Shown here: positions 35,816-48,004 of the stretch, in pieces
How positions within the stretch are numbered: the first letter of the stretch is position 1
Layout: the number at the start of each line of letters is the position of its first letter
Origin: Zizania palustris
Lineage: Eukaryota; Streptophyta; Magnoliopsida; Poales; Poaceae
DNA: 64,000 nt
Direction of reading: 5' to 3'
Assembly (NCBI GenBank): GCA_019279435.1
Contig: JAAALK010000287.1
Span: forward strand, 25,544,162-25,608,161
The notes under the pieces: model-generated
Told to the model about the DNA's origin: nothing
Seen by the model: the letters and a program-made list of their open reading frames with translations, nothing else
The model's database searches: none
Program-made: the position numbers and the translations under genes

Positions 35816-37583
35816 CTAGGTGTTGAAAGCTGTGCAGTCTCTTCTGATCTCGCCATGCCGGCCGGCCTTGACACCGACCCTGCCCAGCTTGACCATGGCG
35901 TCCTTGAACGCCTCGAAGAAGCGCGTCTGGTTCTTGGCGAAGCCCGTCACGGCCGGCCGCGAGGCGCCGTCGGCGTAGAGCGCCTGGTCGGAGGTGAAGA
36001 GGCCCAGGCCGCCGGCGAGGTTGGCGTAGTAGGTGTTATCGAAGGAGACCGGCGTGATCGGGTCCATGTTGACGGCGATGGTCGGCCCGACGTCGCGCGG
36101 GCACGCCGCCATCAGCTGCTGCGCGTACGCCGGGTTGTACGACGGGTCCACGCCGCCGCGCCGGTACAGCCGGTCGGTGAAGCGCGTGCAGTGCGCGAAG
36201 CCGACGGTGTGCGCGCCCGAGAGCGCGACCATGTCGAGCAGGGTGAGGTTGTTCTTGGCGAACATCGCGGCGAGGTCCTTCACGTGCATGTCCGGACCCG
36301 GCAGCCTGCCGGCGACGCGGCCGGCCTTGGAGATGAGCCCGTCTAGCCGGCCGAGCTCGACGGTCCAGTGGGGGCCGGACGACTTCCACGCCATTGACAT
36401 TTGTTAGCAGCTGTGTAAACCATGACCAGATAGAGAAGTGTGCGTCTGCGAGAGCTCGATTACCATGGCGACGACGTCCCTGGCGGCGAGGGCGAGGATG
36501 TCGGCGCAGGATACCACGCCGGGGCACCTCTTCTCTACCGCCTTCTTGGCGCGCACCACCATGTCGAAGCCGTCGCCGGCGAGGGACATGTTGTCCGGCG
36601 CGTCCTTCTCGGCGTCGCGGCCGCGCGTCGCGATCATCACCGACGCGTCACAACCCTGTAAAAAGATAAAAAATCCTCCATTTATATCACGACTCGGCTT
36701 CTCTTTTCACCTCAACGATTCACCAGGCAATAATTTCAAAACGATCAAAGCATTTGGACACGCCCAGCTAAAAAATCCGAATTTTTGAACATGAATTATG
36801 AAACCATCAAGAAATGTGAGGAACGACGACGTGGACATCATGAAATTCCGCACTCGCCACGTCGGAGCCGACAACGTGCCAACGTGGCCTCGTTCGTCTT
36901 CCAGCAGGACGCAGGAAGCATCTGAGCTGAACATTTGATTACCCAGCCCAGTTGACAGAAAAGGTTGTGCCGTCACATGGCAGAAGCGACGAGTGCGTGA
37001 TTTGGAGCTAATCAAGTTGCCATTCGTACCAATAATCTACTGCTAATCACTTACACTATCAGTGCCATCTCTCTCGCTTTGCTGAGACCAGCAAACCAAA
37101 TTTGCTTCGCTTCGCTCTCTAATGAACTTAATGTTGCTGATGCTGATGCTGCTGAGCTGAAAGCTGCAAAATTTTGCAAACGTGGCTAATTGCTCGACGA
37201 AATCGACCGAGATTATTCACAATTTTTCACATCAATTACAAAAATCGGTAAAGATAAATGTGAGAATCGGTTTCCTGCTGAATCGAGAGAGCTAATAAGT
37301 CTGAATGAAGAGAGGGTTGGTGAATGGTGATGTCGCTCACCTCGACGAAGCAGTCGTGGAAGAAGAGCCGGAGCGTGGCCGGGACGGTGACGACGGTCTC
37401 CCTGACCTTCCTGGCCACCGCCGACCGCACGATGGACTCGACGCCGGGGCACGTCCTCCGGTAGTGGTCCGGCGACAGCCCCGCCCCCGCCTCGCCGCCG
37501 GACGCCGCCATTGCCGCCACCATGACGGCCGCCGCCGCGACGGCGAGCAAGCTGCTGCCGCTCTTCCCTCTCCCACGCTCCAT
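35816..37583 (-). CDS. Class III secretory peroxidase
   Basis: Exons 37583-37341, 36655-36464 and 36382-35816 join in frame to 333 residues. The protein starts MERGRGKSG with an Ala-rich hydrophobic signal segment (about 10-35). Mature peroxidase follows with the distal haem pocket RLFFHDCFVEGCDAS (Arg and His for H2O2 cleavage). VSCADILALAARD and the proximal VALSGAHTVGFAHC (haem-ligand His) follow. It ends RRDCTAFNT. Paired Cys residues of the four family disulfides are present. These enzymes oxidise phenolics in the wall and apoplast with H2O2. The usual third intron of four-exon peroxidases is absent, so the last exon is a 567-bp fusion. I know a probable rice syntenic peroxidase but give no symbol. 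Confidence 0.92.
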
Positions 37584-38790
37584 TTGCCCCGAGCTCAAGC
37601 CGCGACGGCCCTGGCTAGTCAGCTAGTGTGTACTGGCCAAATGGGACGGAGGGAAGAAGACGGCTACAAGAGACAGGAATGGTAGGGTGCCTATGTATGC
37701 AGTGGGTGGTCACTGGAGGTAGTGAACTAGTGATTAGCGAAGAGGGGATAGTTTATGTTGGTCATTAACTGATTGCAAGATGTGATTAACTAGACTCTTT
37801 TAACACAGCTTAAAAAATCAGTATTACAATATAGAATATTAATCAACTGGAGAAGAGAGAATGATCCCACAAATCTGTAGTTAACATTTGCATAAACTTT
37901 TTAGCTGAGCTATGAATGGGGAGTGGTGGTCTGGTGGTGGAGCTCACAAGTCAACCACCTGGAAGGTTTCTGATCAAACAGAGCTGTTTTTAATGGTCAA
38001 AGTGCTGATGGCCTCTGATTTCGTGTATCAGCAATGCAACTCAACTGTCAGAATACAGGTCTCCAGGCCTCTGAATTAATGACAATTTTATGAGTATAGG
38101 TTAGGTTATGATAATGAGTTCCATGATGTTGATACGTATGATTATAGATTGGTTAAGATTCCTCACTCGATGCCAGTGACCACATTGTGCCAAACATATG
38201 GGACATTGAAATGCTATAACAGGGTATTTATACTTATCCATAGCTCTGGAAAATCTAGTAAGCAGAAGAATTTTGGACAAGAAGACTGCACATGGATTCT
38301 ACCTGGTTAGCAACAACTTGGTATATCTCCTTGAACTTGATATCATCTAAGCTTTTCTAGCTCCAGACAACTAAATGCAAAATTAATACATAATCAAAGA
38401 AGTTTGAATAATTCTGTTAAAAAAGAAGCTAACATGATCCAAACTAGATGTTTTCTCGTCAAAAAGATAGATAATGATATGCATGCCAAGGTAGCAAGCC
38501 TGGCACTGCTCCTTTCTTTCCAGCTATTTTTGTTGTTCAGACAGTTGCTAAAGTTTAAGTGTCATTGTTCTTTGTCAGAAAAAGAAGTCTTGCCTCATTT
38601 TTCTTTCATAGAATTGCTGGAAGCACTTTGGGATTTTACTGTGGAAGTACATATAGCTGAATTGATTCTGATGAAGAGGCAAGTTGTTGTGCACAGTATT
38701 GTGTCAACTGAATTACAAAATTCTGAAAAAAATGCTAAATACACGAACAGGATGTAACAAAAACTGCAAATACACAGTGCAGTATTGGAG
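37584..38790. other. Intergenic region between peroxidase promoter and p24 gene
   Basis: It contains the peroxidase upstream region and the 3' UTR of the p24 gene. No further gene is visible. Confidence 0.5.
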
Positions 38791-40733
38791 TTAGACCCTA
38801 GATGTTCCCAGCTTTCGCTCAAAGAGGCGGCGCAATAGGTAGATCTGCACAACACTGGCTGCAATAAGAGCAGCTGATTCAAAGAGTGCCTTGTGAACCG
38901 CCCTTCTGCCCATGTTCTCATTTACTGCATCATACAGGGAAAGATAGTACCAGTTTTAGCAACAGTGCATGTTTATCTGATAATCACAAATGTGTGCCAG
39001 AATATTAATATCAGTATTCATGGAAAAATATAAATACAAATATACTCATGTAGAAGCAGCAGTGAGTTGGATACCAAGGCAAAAGACTACGCAGTGGAAA
39101 GGGCTTTTGACAGAACATGAGATTTACACAAAAGGAACATGAGATTTTCTCATTAATGGAGTACATAAAATATTTTTCAAATTCAAGCTGGAGATGGTTA
39201 TGTTGGCACCTCTGGCCTAAATGCTTACACAATATAAAGGAAATAGGAAATGTGCATTTTTACTACAACTCATAAGTGGTATTTACACAATATAAAGGAA
39301 ACACTAGTATTTTACACGTTACAACTCGCATCACACTAGTATTTAGAGGAGAGTAAGATATGAAAAACTTACATATTGCTTGGCGGTCCGTTTGAGCCTC
39401 TAGCCAGTGCTGCTCAAACTGAATGTTGTAGAGAGCCTCATCCAACTTTGCAATTTGTTCAAACAAGGCGCCAAAATGCTCTGCATTTTCCAGAATAAAG
39501 GACTCAGACCCATGCTCCTTGTTAGACAAGTGGAAGGAAACTACAAAAACTCTTACCATCTTTGGCATGCTGGTCAAAATATGAAAAATGACCAACAAGT
39601 ACATCGAAGTCTACAGTTTCATGGTAGGGGGACTTATTGGTGAAGCAGAAGCGATGGACGCCTCTCTTATGAACTATAAATTCAAACTTATCACTCGTCT
39701 TATCACGGGAATCATGGATTTGATTACCACTAGGATCTTTAACCTGCCATGTGCCATGTACCAAAATTGAATCAGCTTGCAGTGGATGTGAATTATAATT
39801 AATACGGAGTAGCTTAATTATGCACAGAAAATGAATGTGTGCTGTGATGCTCTCAGAAAAACAACCTGAGTGAATCATTATCAAACATTAAAAATCGAAT
39901 AAATAAAATAAGGCATATCTCAGCATGCATCAGTTGATTGATGCTGCCAATCTAAATCATATACATGGGATAATATAATTGTATTTAATATAGTATATTT
40001 CAATCATTAAAAAATTAAAGCACATAAACTTGCACTGAAAAATTAACTGATTTCATGGATAAAAAGGTAGCTTTCTAGGAAAAGAAGAATATTTAAAAGC
40101 TAGATCAATTAATAAATTTAGGAAAAGTATTGTGCAAAACTAAACCCTCAGAAAGAACTACAACTAAAAAGCAAAAGATATCTCCTAGAGCAAGTGCAAG
40201 TGTGCAACCAATGTGTCAAAACGACTTGAACTGGCACAATAACATTTTGCTTCCAATGCATTGTAATGTTTAAATACTAAGCACAACACAACGCTACACC
40301 AACAAATCTTGGACTGCCATTACTGAAAAAATCTGATTGCTCGTGCAAGCATCAAATAAAAAATGGAATTCTATGTTCGACAATCCAGTTCTATTATCAG
40401 ACTACAAGCATGAAAATGTTTCAGTTATTGTTCCTTACCAACAATGGGAACAAGAATTCCACCACTGTGTACACTGGGAGAGAGGGAAAAGAATTAAAAA
40501 GAGAAACAAGACCCTACCACAAGGTCCACACCATCCTCGGTATAATGCCATGGTGTCTCTGCCTTGATCACAACAAAGGATACATGAACTGTATCCCCTT
40601 CATAATCAACATTATGAGAGAAGCACTCTTCCCTATCGATCACAAACCGAATAGCCACAGTGGGGCGCAAGAAAGGTAACATCCATAGAACTAACAACAA
40701 CAAATATCCCAATCTCAAACTCCTCTCCTCCAT
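38791..40733 (-). CDS. p24 (emp24/gp25L) cargo receptor, p24-beta type
   Basis: Exons 40733-40518, 39743-39557, 39480-39373 and 38924-38791 join in frame to 214 residues. A signal peptide (LLLLVLWMLPFLRPTVA) leads to the lumenal GOLD domain, starting IRFVIDREECFSHNV with paired cysteines (ECF and RFCFTN). A coiled-coil stalk follows (ALFEQIAKLDEALYN, LEAQTDRQAI). One transmembrane helix (ALIAASVVQIYLL) and a short cytosolic tail RRLFERKLGTSRV complete it. The tail and GOLD sequence fit the plant p24-beta subfamily. p24 proteins cycle between ER and Golgi in COPII and COPI vesicles and help sort cargo. Exon 3-4 junction codon is TTA (Leu), where I expect Val. Length is normal for the family. 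Confidence 0.93.
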
Positions 40734-41761
40734 CGTCCTACTGGAATAAAAACAACGTGATAGAAATTAGAACTGTTGATTAGATGATGCCATTCAAGAA
40801 AATTAGATTAACCAATTCTACTAAAAGCAACGACGAATAAGGTTATTGACTTCATAGAACACAACCGCTGCCTCCCGAATTCACACGACTATAGTTCAAG
40901 CAGCAGATAGCTTAGTATGGTATTCAAGAAATAGCTCACTGACTCCCTCCCTCCCTATGAGGCTATGACAATGCAGAAGCAGAATACAAATGAAGATATA
41001 CTAAAAATAAAAAAGTGAAATAGCACATAAAAAACACAATTGTTTAATCTGTACGATTTGGAGCAGAGGTAAAATTGAAAATTCCTACATCACTGGAAAA
41101 GATACGAACTTTCCGTGATGACTCATGACCTAACTGCTCCAGGCTACAGGTACAGAAAACCTAGAGTAAAATCTTAAAACCTCCCTTCAAAATTAAACAC
41201 AAGAGTAATGGCCATACAAGATACAACTGCACAAGGAGCCGAGCATTCCCGCCAGATCTAGAGACCACTCTCACAATCGGCGCGCAATGCCCTTGCCCAC
41301 CATTGACGGCGGCGAATCGAGCAACAGACACTCAAAATCACAAACGGGCCATCATAAATCGGCGCCAAACGCACACAACAACGGCGAACAATCCCCGAGC
41401 AGCCCCGAGATTACAAATCCAAACAAGGAAAACGAACAGAAACTACACTTTTCCCTTCCATAAAACGGCAGTTTTTTTTTCCGCCGGAAGGAAGGCGGAA
41501 ATCCACCATTTTTGCGACACTCTTCCTCAAGCAAGATCGAGCACCGAGCATTGACGGAGATTGAATCGAGCGAGCAGGCTCACCTTGGATCCTCTCGATC
41601 CGTTTCTTTCCCGGAGTTTCTTGGCTGCGATTGCGAATATCAGACGAGGGATTAGAGAGCACGGGAAGTTGTCTTTTCGTTGGGTTAACGGCTTGCTCGC
41701 GTGGGTCTTTTGGCCTTTGTGGCACCCCGGCGTGAGGAGCACGTGGAATTTACGCGTGTCA

Positions 41762-41832
41762 GGCCCACCTGTCAGTGGCAGAGTGAGGGCCCACCTGTCA
41801 GTGGTACAGTATGGGCCCACCTGTCAGTGGTA
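41762..41832. promoter_or_regulatory. Triple GGGCCCACCTGTCAGTGG repeat upstream of p24 gene
   Basis: GCCCACCTGTCAGTGG occurs three times at about 27-bp spacing. GGCCCA is the site II core bound by TCP factors in housekeeping promoters. CCACCTGTCAGTGG is a common grass promoter sequence. It lies about 1 kb upstream of the p24 ATG and may belong to the p24 promoter if the leader is long or spliced. Confidence 0.5.
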
Positions 41833-42350
41833 GAGAACTCTTAAACGTGTATGAAAAGATGATGAAAATTGATTATTTGCCACTTCCAAGACCAAAACCA
41901 TCTCTATGGATAAAAGTGGATCTGATTGAAATTATCAAATCTCTAGTTAAGATGAAATCTTGGCCCAATTTTACCTTCGACTGTGTCCAGGGTTTCAAGT
42001 TCTGTGAATAATGATTGAAATTTGTAATGTTTGATCAGATCCAAATAAATGGCACCAAATTGTGATATGAACATAATGTTTAGCTAAGGCATCAATCAGT
42101 ACAAAAACACGTTCAGGTTCAGAATGGATATTGTGGTAACAGGTAAGTACACACGGCATAAATTCTGTAGAAACAACATAGTAAGCTCTGATCTTGCATA
42201 GTATCCAGCATGGTCCGGTGAACAGAAAAGATACGAAAATAGACTCGGAAAACCACAGAACGGTTGCACGATGCTAATTGAGTTCGTCGTCAAAATCAGG
42301 GCCACTGAAAAATGAAACTACAGGGCAGCTCAACAGAGAGGGCTATAAAC

Positions 42351-44473
42351 TTAGGACATCCGCTGTGCAGCCTCCTTGGCGATGAGCTTTTCCCTGGCCT
42401 TGGTCTTCGCCTGCGACTTGGAGCCCATGACACCGCCGCCCCACTTCTTCCTGACCTCGTCGAATTTGTCGTTGAAGTTGGCCTGGAGAATTATGGTTCG
42501 CAACATTAGCAATGATGCAGGGCTTAAGGGCAGTACTGGATAGCACGGCGATTCATGAATTGAGTTATAGAATTCTTTACCTTGATTGCTTCCAAGATCT
42601 TGCTGAACTCAAGCTTGTCCTCATTCTTGACAGTGGTCAAGCACAGAACTGATGCAGTCTTCTTGTGAACAATCTGCATGTGATTATATGAAAAGAATGA
42701 GTGCATCTTTCTACTGGCATCTATACCACCTTCAACAAGTGTATAACAGGACGTCAGGGAGAAACATACCGATCCAAGACGAGCCTTTCCTTTCACAATG
42801 CAGTAAGGGACCTCCATCTTCCTGCACAGAGCTGGAAGCCACACAACAAGCTCAATTGGATCAACATCATGAGCAATGACAACCAGCTGGGCCTTGCTCT
42901 GCAGTAAAAAAATACAATCATCAAGCCAGTGTTTTTTGATTGTTTGTTCCTATAAAGATACCCCTTGGGTCCTTGACAAGTGGTAAACAATGAAATGAAC
43001 AAGTAAATCAGCTTCAGTACCTGCTCAATGAGGTAAGTGACATGGTTAAGACCATACTTCACAACAATTGGTTTCTTTGCCTCAACGGTTTTCCCTTCAG
43101 CCTCAGCCTGGGCCCTCTTCAAGAGCCTCTCCTTCTTGGCAGCCTTGTCCTCAGGGCGGTACTTGAGAAGCATCTTAAACAGGTTGGTAGCTGCAACAAA
43201 GATTCACATCAGATATTTTAACACCATGAATTTCTCAGGAAAATATAAAAGATACCACATACAGAGCAATTCAAGCTAAACCCCATGAAATTATTCTGGT
43301 TTGTTTTTGAAGTGGTAATATGATAGTTACGGAATCACATTAAGAAAACATCAATAACAATAACAGCTACAGTAGCAACAATCATCCTACATAAAAATGG
43401 TGTTGAAATAGTCATCATAATTCCAGCTCCAGTAATAGAAAAAATAGTCAATTAAACAAAAACATAATGGTTTCTTGTGCTGACATGTTCAAAGGGGAGA
43501 AACTGTAGATCACAACTACACACTGCAAGTAAGCTTTTGATAGTCCACAGTAGCATTTTCTATTCTTAAAGAAAACATTCTATACACTAGCAAAGTTCAA
43601 ACAAACACTAACAAATGTCCTACTCAACTGAGGAGTTTCCACTATGCAAACAAGAATATTAACAAAGCAAACATTGCATAGACATAACTATGTTCAATTA
43701 GAATACCTAGTAGTGCACAAACCGAAAACTAATTCATCAGCTTGACATCACTACTATTACAAACATACTATGCAAATGGCATTACTAAGACAGTATGTAC
43801 TACAACAGTCTAATGCTCACAACAAATGCAGGTAAATTTCAAAATCCTAAGGAGCTCGGGGTGTTCCAAGTGAAATGAATATATACCAAGGTTTTTATCG
43901 AGCGTGCGGGTGAACTGGTTGAGCGCCGGGGGCACCTTCAGGCGCTGCTTCAGGATGCGGCGCTGGCGCTGGATGCGCACGATCTTGGGCCACTTCACGA
44001 ACCGGTGCAGGTCCTTCTTCGGTGGCAGCGCGCCGCCGATGCCGAACTGCTTCGGCCTCTTCTCGAACAGCGGGTTGGACACCTTCTCCTGCACCCGGCA
44101 TGAATCCCAAATCAGAACACGCGCCGCAACATATAAAGCACACGGATTTCAAGCACAACCGAGCGAAGAGTTCATTACCGTCTTCTTCTTCACCGGCACT
44201 GGCGCCCTGCCGCCTCGCTTCGGTGCCTGCGAGATTTACGATCCAGACTCTTAGCAGATTCCAAGATTCATTTGTGGATTCCAAGCAAGGTCTAACAATA
44301 TAAGCTACAACGAATCAACGCTGCAGCTGCAAGAGTCCATGCAAGCGTTCACAAGATCCGCTAAACCAAACCAGAAAAAAAAAAACACCAAAAGCCCCGA
44401 GCTTCTTCGCGGAGAGGAAACCGCGGGATAGCACTAGCGCAAATAGAACGAACCGGCGGCGAGAGCGTACCAT
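42351..44473 (-). CDS. RPL7A: 60S ribosomal protein L7a (eL8)
   Basis: Seven exons join in frame to 258 residues, the usual eL8 length: 44473-44471 (ATG alone), 44226-44179, 44088-43887, 43190-43021, 42898-42770, 42673-42581 and 42482-42351. The start reads APKRGGRAPVPVKKKTEKVS after Met. The L7Ae RNA-binding fold is seen in AQLVVIAHDVDPIELVVWLP and VPYCIVKGKARLGSIVHKKT. The tail is KLIAKEAAQRMS. The protein is part of the large cytosolic ribosomal subunit and contacts rRNA kink-turns. The first coding exon is only the start codon, a layout seen in several ribosomal-protein genes. I inspected the introns for C/D snoRNAs and found no convincing one. Confidence 0.96.
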
Positions 44474-44564
44474 TTTCGCCGGAGAGCTTGGCGTTCCGAA
44501 CGGGAGATGGCGAGGCGGGGGTGGAGGAAGGAAGGGGGGCGGCGACTGGGTGATGGGAGGCGAG

Positions 44565-44745
44565 GAGGTGGTTTTATAAAGGATGGGTCGGGACGACGTG
44601 GGCGCTTGTAGACCGTCAGATGCGGCGTGGGCGAAGGAGATGGGCTGTCTCGGCCGTCCATTTCCAGGATTAGGGTTTTAGGAGAGGTGTAATAATGGGC
44701 CGGGCCGGATAATCTCAGTGGGCCTTTCGAGTCCAGCCCATTCGT
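44565..44745 (-). promoter_or_regulatory. RPL7A promoter: TATA, telo-box and site II elements
   Basis: Read on the minus strand, TTTATAAAAC at 44571-44580 is a TATA box about 100 bp upstream of the start codon. A telo-box (AAACCCTAA) lies at 44670-44678. GGCCCA/TGGGCC site II cores occur at 44696-44745. Telo-box plus site II is the known pairing in promoters of plant ribosomal-protein genes, supporting growth-coupled expression. Confidence 0.7.
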
Positions 44746-44815
44746 TAGAACATTTCCACTTACACCCCTCGTATACTTCGATATTATATTTTTTCCCTTT
44801 CGCTAGCCAAACGCC

Positions 44816-44932
44816 ATGACGATGCGGCGGAGCGAGGCAGCACGGGCACCGACGAGAGCGAGTCGCAGGGTTCCACCGCGCGCGGCGCCGCTTGACTGGA
44901 TCAAGGTGAGCGGTGAGCCTCCCTCTGCTCTC

Positions 44933-44979
<47 letters not shown>

Positions 44980-46648
44980 AGATCTCAGTTAGTGTTGTCG
45001 ACCACCAGCTTTCCACACTTGTGCTCTGGTGGTGGTGGCAGGATCGCAGCGGCGCCACCGCGGAGTCCTGTTCGTGCGATTTTCTTTCGGCGTTCTTGGG
45101 GATTCGCACATGTAAGCCCCACGGCGCGCTCCATATCTCGCTTAGAACACGCGTTTATCTCGCGCGAGTTTGGTGGCTGTTGTAGCTTTGAACTGGACAG
45201 GACAGAGGTTTTAGGTCTGGTTTTTAGGGCTGGTGGTGAATTGTGGAGTTGCTATAGCTTGGAATGCAGGTTGGTGAGGCAATTGTTTGAACATCTGAAT
45301 AGGGTTGTGCTCCTGCAAACTGTCAGGGCTACTGAATTTATGGGGAACTCACTGTTTCTTAATTAATATTAGATAACTGAACACAATTTCAAAAGGAGTT
45401 GCAAGATTGTATCCTCTGGTGTTTCGGTACCAGAGCATCTGCAATTGCAAAGCCTTCACAGAGCAGAACCTGCACAGTTCCAGTTTTCCTATGCCTAATC
45501 TGCATTGCTGTAGCACTCTTCATGGAATTTCGCTCAAAAAATTACTCTTTATGGAAGTTGGCAACAACTGATGACTTCAGAATTCATATTCTACACTAAT
45601 GCACTGGTTGCGTGATGAGTGTTAAAATATAGGAGGCCTTGAATTAAAGCAAAAGAATCAAAGTGACGCGTCAAGGGTATATTACTATCATCATGAGTGA
45701 ATAGTTCACCCAAAACTTGCTTAAGATCACAAGCAGCTTTTTCTTTTGACTCCTGGAAGCAAGTGTACTCTACTGTTTGATTCCCAGCAGTTTTTGTGCC
45801 AATGGTATAATATTCACAAGCATTTCCCCCTTGGCCCCTTATTTAAGTATGTTTGACATTCTACCAGCCAGAGATATGTGATCTAGAGCTTCACTTTTTC
45901 TCCTCCAAAACTTATTCCTTAAAAGGTCAATCTGATTCACGTAAGAAGACATGTTTGTCCTGCTGCGAGATTTTATTCACTTGGTGTAAACCTGAGCCTT
46001 GATTAATGGCTCCTGTTGGGTTTTAACTCTAGCCTATCTCAACTTGCATAAAATTGAAAGGCTTTGTTGTTGGTGGGGTAAGCCTGAGCTCATTGTTCCA
46101 GCTTTTCAGATGATATTAGAGGTACTGAAAACATTGTGGACCCTGAAATTTGACTCTACAGGTGTCAAAAGAACATGGACCCCATTTTAAAGTTTATGTT
46201 GTCTTCTTGGTTTTCGAAGTGCTCCAAAAGTTAACAGTGGATCATTAATCAATGGTGATTATTAGGTCATATTAATATATTATATCAAAAATGTGACATC
46301 TGCATAATGTTCCCATCCCTGTTCAGTCATGCAAAACATGTCGATTTCAATTATATAGATAAATTTTAGCATTTACATAAATATAACTACTTGCAGCGGA
46401 ACTTAATGGTTCAAGCTTCTCTGTGCTAGAAACTTTAGCCAAGGATTTAACATGCTGGGATTTATTCAATTAGAAAAAGGGTGGAAAGACTTTCTTATCA
46501 AAATGGCCAATCTATATCATTGTCTTGTCCTTGGATAGTCAAAAAAAATTGTCTATCCATGTCAAAATATAATGTAACTGGATGCAAGTTTGGATGATAG
46601 GAATAGGAGCAACCAAGATCAATTGGGGTATGATTTCACCCACAAAAC

Positions 46649-46690
<42 letters not shown>

Positions 46691-46767
46691 GAGTAATCGT
46701 TTAGCAATGACCTTTTTTCTTGAAGATCATTAAACCTTGACTAACTCTGAGGGTTTTCTGTTGTTCA
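44816..46767 (+). CDS. Possible small spliced gene, divergent from RPL7A
   Basis: An ATG at 44816 opens a basic frame (MTMRRSEAARAPTRASRR, then VPPRAAPLDWIK). It closes on AAG/GTGAGC at 44906. A (CT)n tract follows at 44936-44974. At 46768 a good acceptor, TTGTTCAG, precedes GACCCTGAAATGCCTGAAGC. In phase this reads DPEMPEAIQ and then TAG. The same phase continues beyond the TAG (YGVWTQQDCPDCSKP), so the stop may be a mutation or the true end of a 39-residue product. I do not recognise the protein. It could equally be a non-coding transcript from the shared promoter. Confidence 0.25.
46648..46690. repeat. (GA)n microsatellite
   Basis: GA repeats with one interruption, 43 bp. Confidence 0.9.
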
Positions 46768-46929
46768 GGACCCTGAAATGCCTGAAGCTATCCAGTAGTA
46801 TGGAGTATGGACTCAACAAGATTGTCCAGATTGCAGCAAACCAGCTCAAACGATCATGTTTTGGGGTGGATCCTCCGGTGGGGGTGGGATTCAGGTTCCC
46901 ATACCATGGGAGGCTGTACGTGAACTAGC

Positions 46930-47569
46930 TCTGCAATTTTTATACCAACTGTCCCTAGCTACCTTGACGTGCTGGTGAAAATGATAGCTCGGGTGATGCC
47001 TCCATAGATACTGGAATACTGGGAGGCCCTTATGCTGATCCCAGCAGGTATATGTGATTCAATAGTTTTGCCTTGAATTCAATCTTCTGTACAGGATTAG
47101 ATCTCAATGCAACATAACATGTGATGTCACTACTGGTTCTTTTTCCATTATCACCATTTTCTGCTGTGCATTGCTTATTATCTTGATTTGCTATTTGGTT
47201 TATGATGCATTGAGGCTTCATTATCCTATATGTTTTGAATAATGGACTTCAATCAAACTTGGTAGCTAAACAGTCAATACCTGCATGACAATTGACAAGT
47301 GAACTTCATCAGGCGAAGAACTGTAACTTATCAATCAGCTTGAGATGCATTGAAATGTGCAACCGATATAGTTCGAGGTTTCATTTTCACCATAAACATC
47401 AAAGCTAGGGAAATATGTATCTGCAATTCTGAATAACTTTCATTAAAAGTTACTACAACTTACTCAAGCCCAAGATCTCATCAACAACTACTACGCACTA
47501 ACCACTTGTTGCCATTCAATATATGTTTTTTCACGTACATTTGTTGATTTTTATGTGGATTTATCAGAA
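46930..47569. other. Spacer before SAUR gene
   Basis: Apart from the probable SAUR 3' UTR near its right edge, I see nothing here. Confidence 0.4.
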
Positions 47570-48004
47570 CTACAAGCTCAGAGATGGACAAGAGCAAGTG
47601 AGCAACCAATTGCTGTGCTGCATCGTCCTACGACAGGCCGGCTGGCGACGAGCAAGTGGTAGGTGGAGTGCCCTCTGGCGAGGCCACACGTCCTCGCCGT
47701 CGCTGGCCGCCTTCTTGTCCTCGATCTGCTCCAGCACCCTGGTGAACGCAATGGCGTCGCATGGCAGCAGCAGTGGCCCCGCCGCCGCATGCCCGAAGGC
47801 CTCCTCAGCCTCCTCCAGCAGCGGCCAGAACAGCGGGTGGTTAACGCTCTCTGTCCGGACGATGAACCGCTGCCGCCGCTCGCCCACGTACACCAAGAAG
47901 CAGCCCTTCGCCGGCTTCCTCCACGCTGACGGACGGCACCACTCCACCGCCTTCCTGATCACTCCTCTCTGCCCTCTCTCCATTGCCAGCCTCTTCTCAG
48001 CCAT
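47570..48004 (-). CDS. SAUR family auxin-responsive protein
   Basis: This intronless 144-residue product starts at MAEKRLAMERG (48004). An in-frame Met lies 13 residues upstream, but the downstream one follows the family pattern. The SAUR core spans about residues 30-100. GCFLVYVGERRQRFIVRTES and NHPLFWPLLEEAEEAFG are diagnostic. LPCDAIAFTRVLEQIED follows. The C-terminal 45 residues are Arg/His/Gln-rich and not conserved in general. SAURs act near the plasma membrane to inhibit PP2C.D phosphatases and promote cell expansion. A TATATA box (minus) at 48156-48162 fits a start site at about 48125. Most SAURs are clustered, and this one appears single. Confidence 0.88.
   Translation of the reverse strand: MAEKRLAMERGQRGVIRKAVEWCRPSAWRKPAKGCFLVYVGERRQRFIVRTESVNHPLFWPLLEEAEEAFGHAAAGPLLLPCDAIAFTRVLEQIEDKKAASDGEDVWPRQRALHLPLARRQPACRRTMQHSNWLLTCSCPSLSL

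Noticed and set aside
36033..37685. Plus-strand frames opposite the peroxidase
   Set aside because: Antisense shadows of GC-rich peroxidase exons.
42483..44470. snoRNA genes in RPL7A introns
   Set aside because: One TGATGA and one CTGA occur in the intron 42899-43020, but in the wrong order for a C/D snoRNA. The other introns lack the pair.
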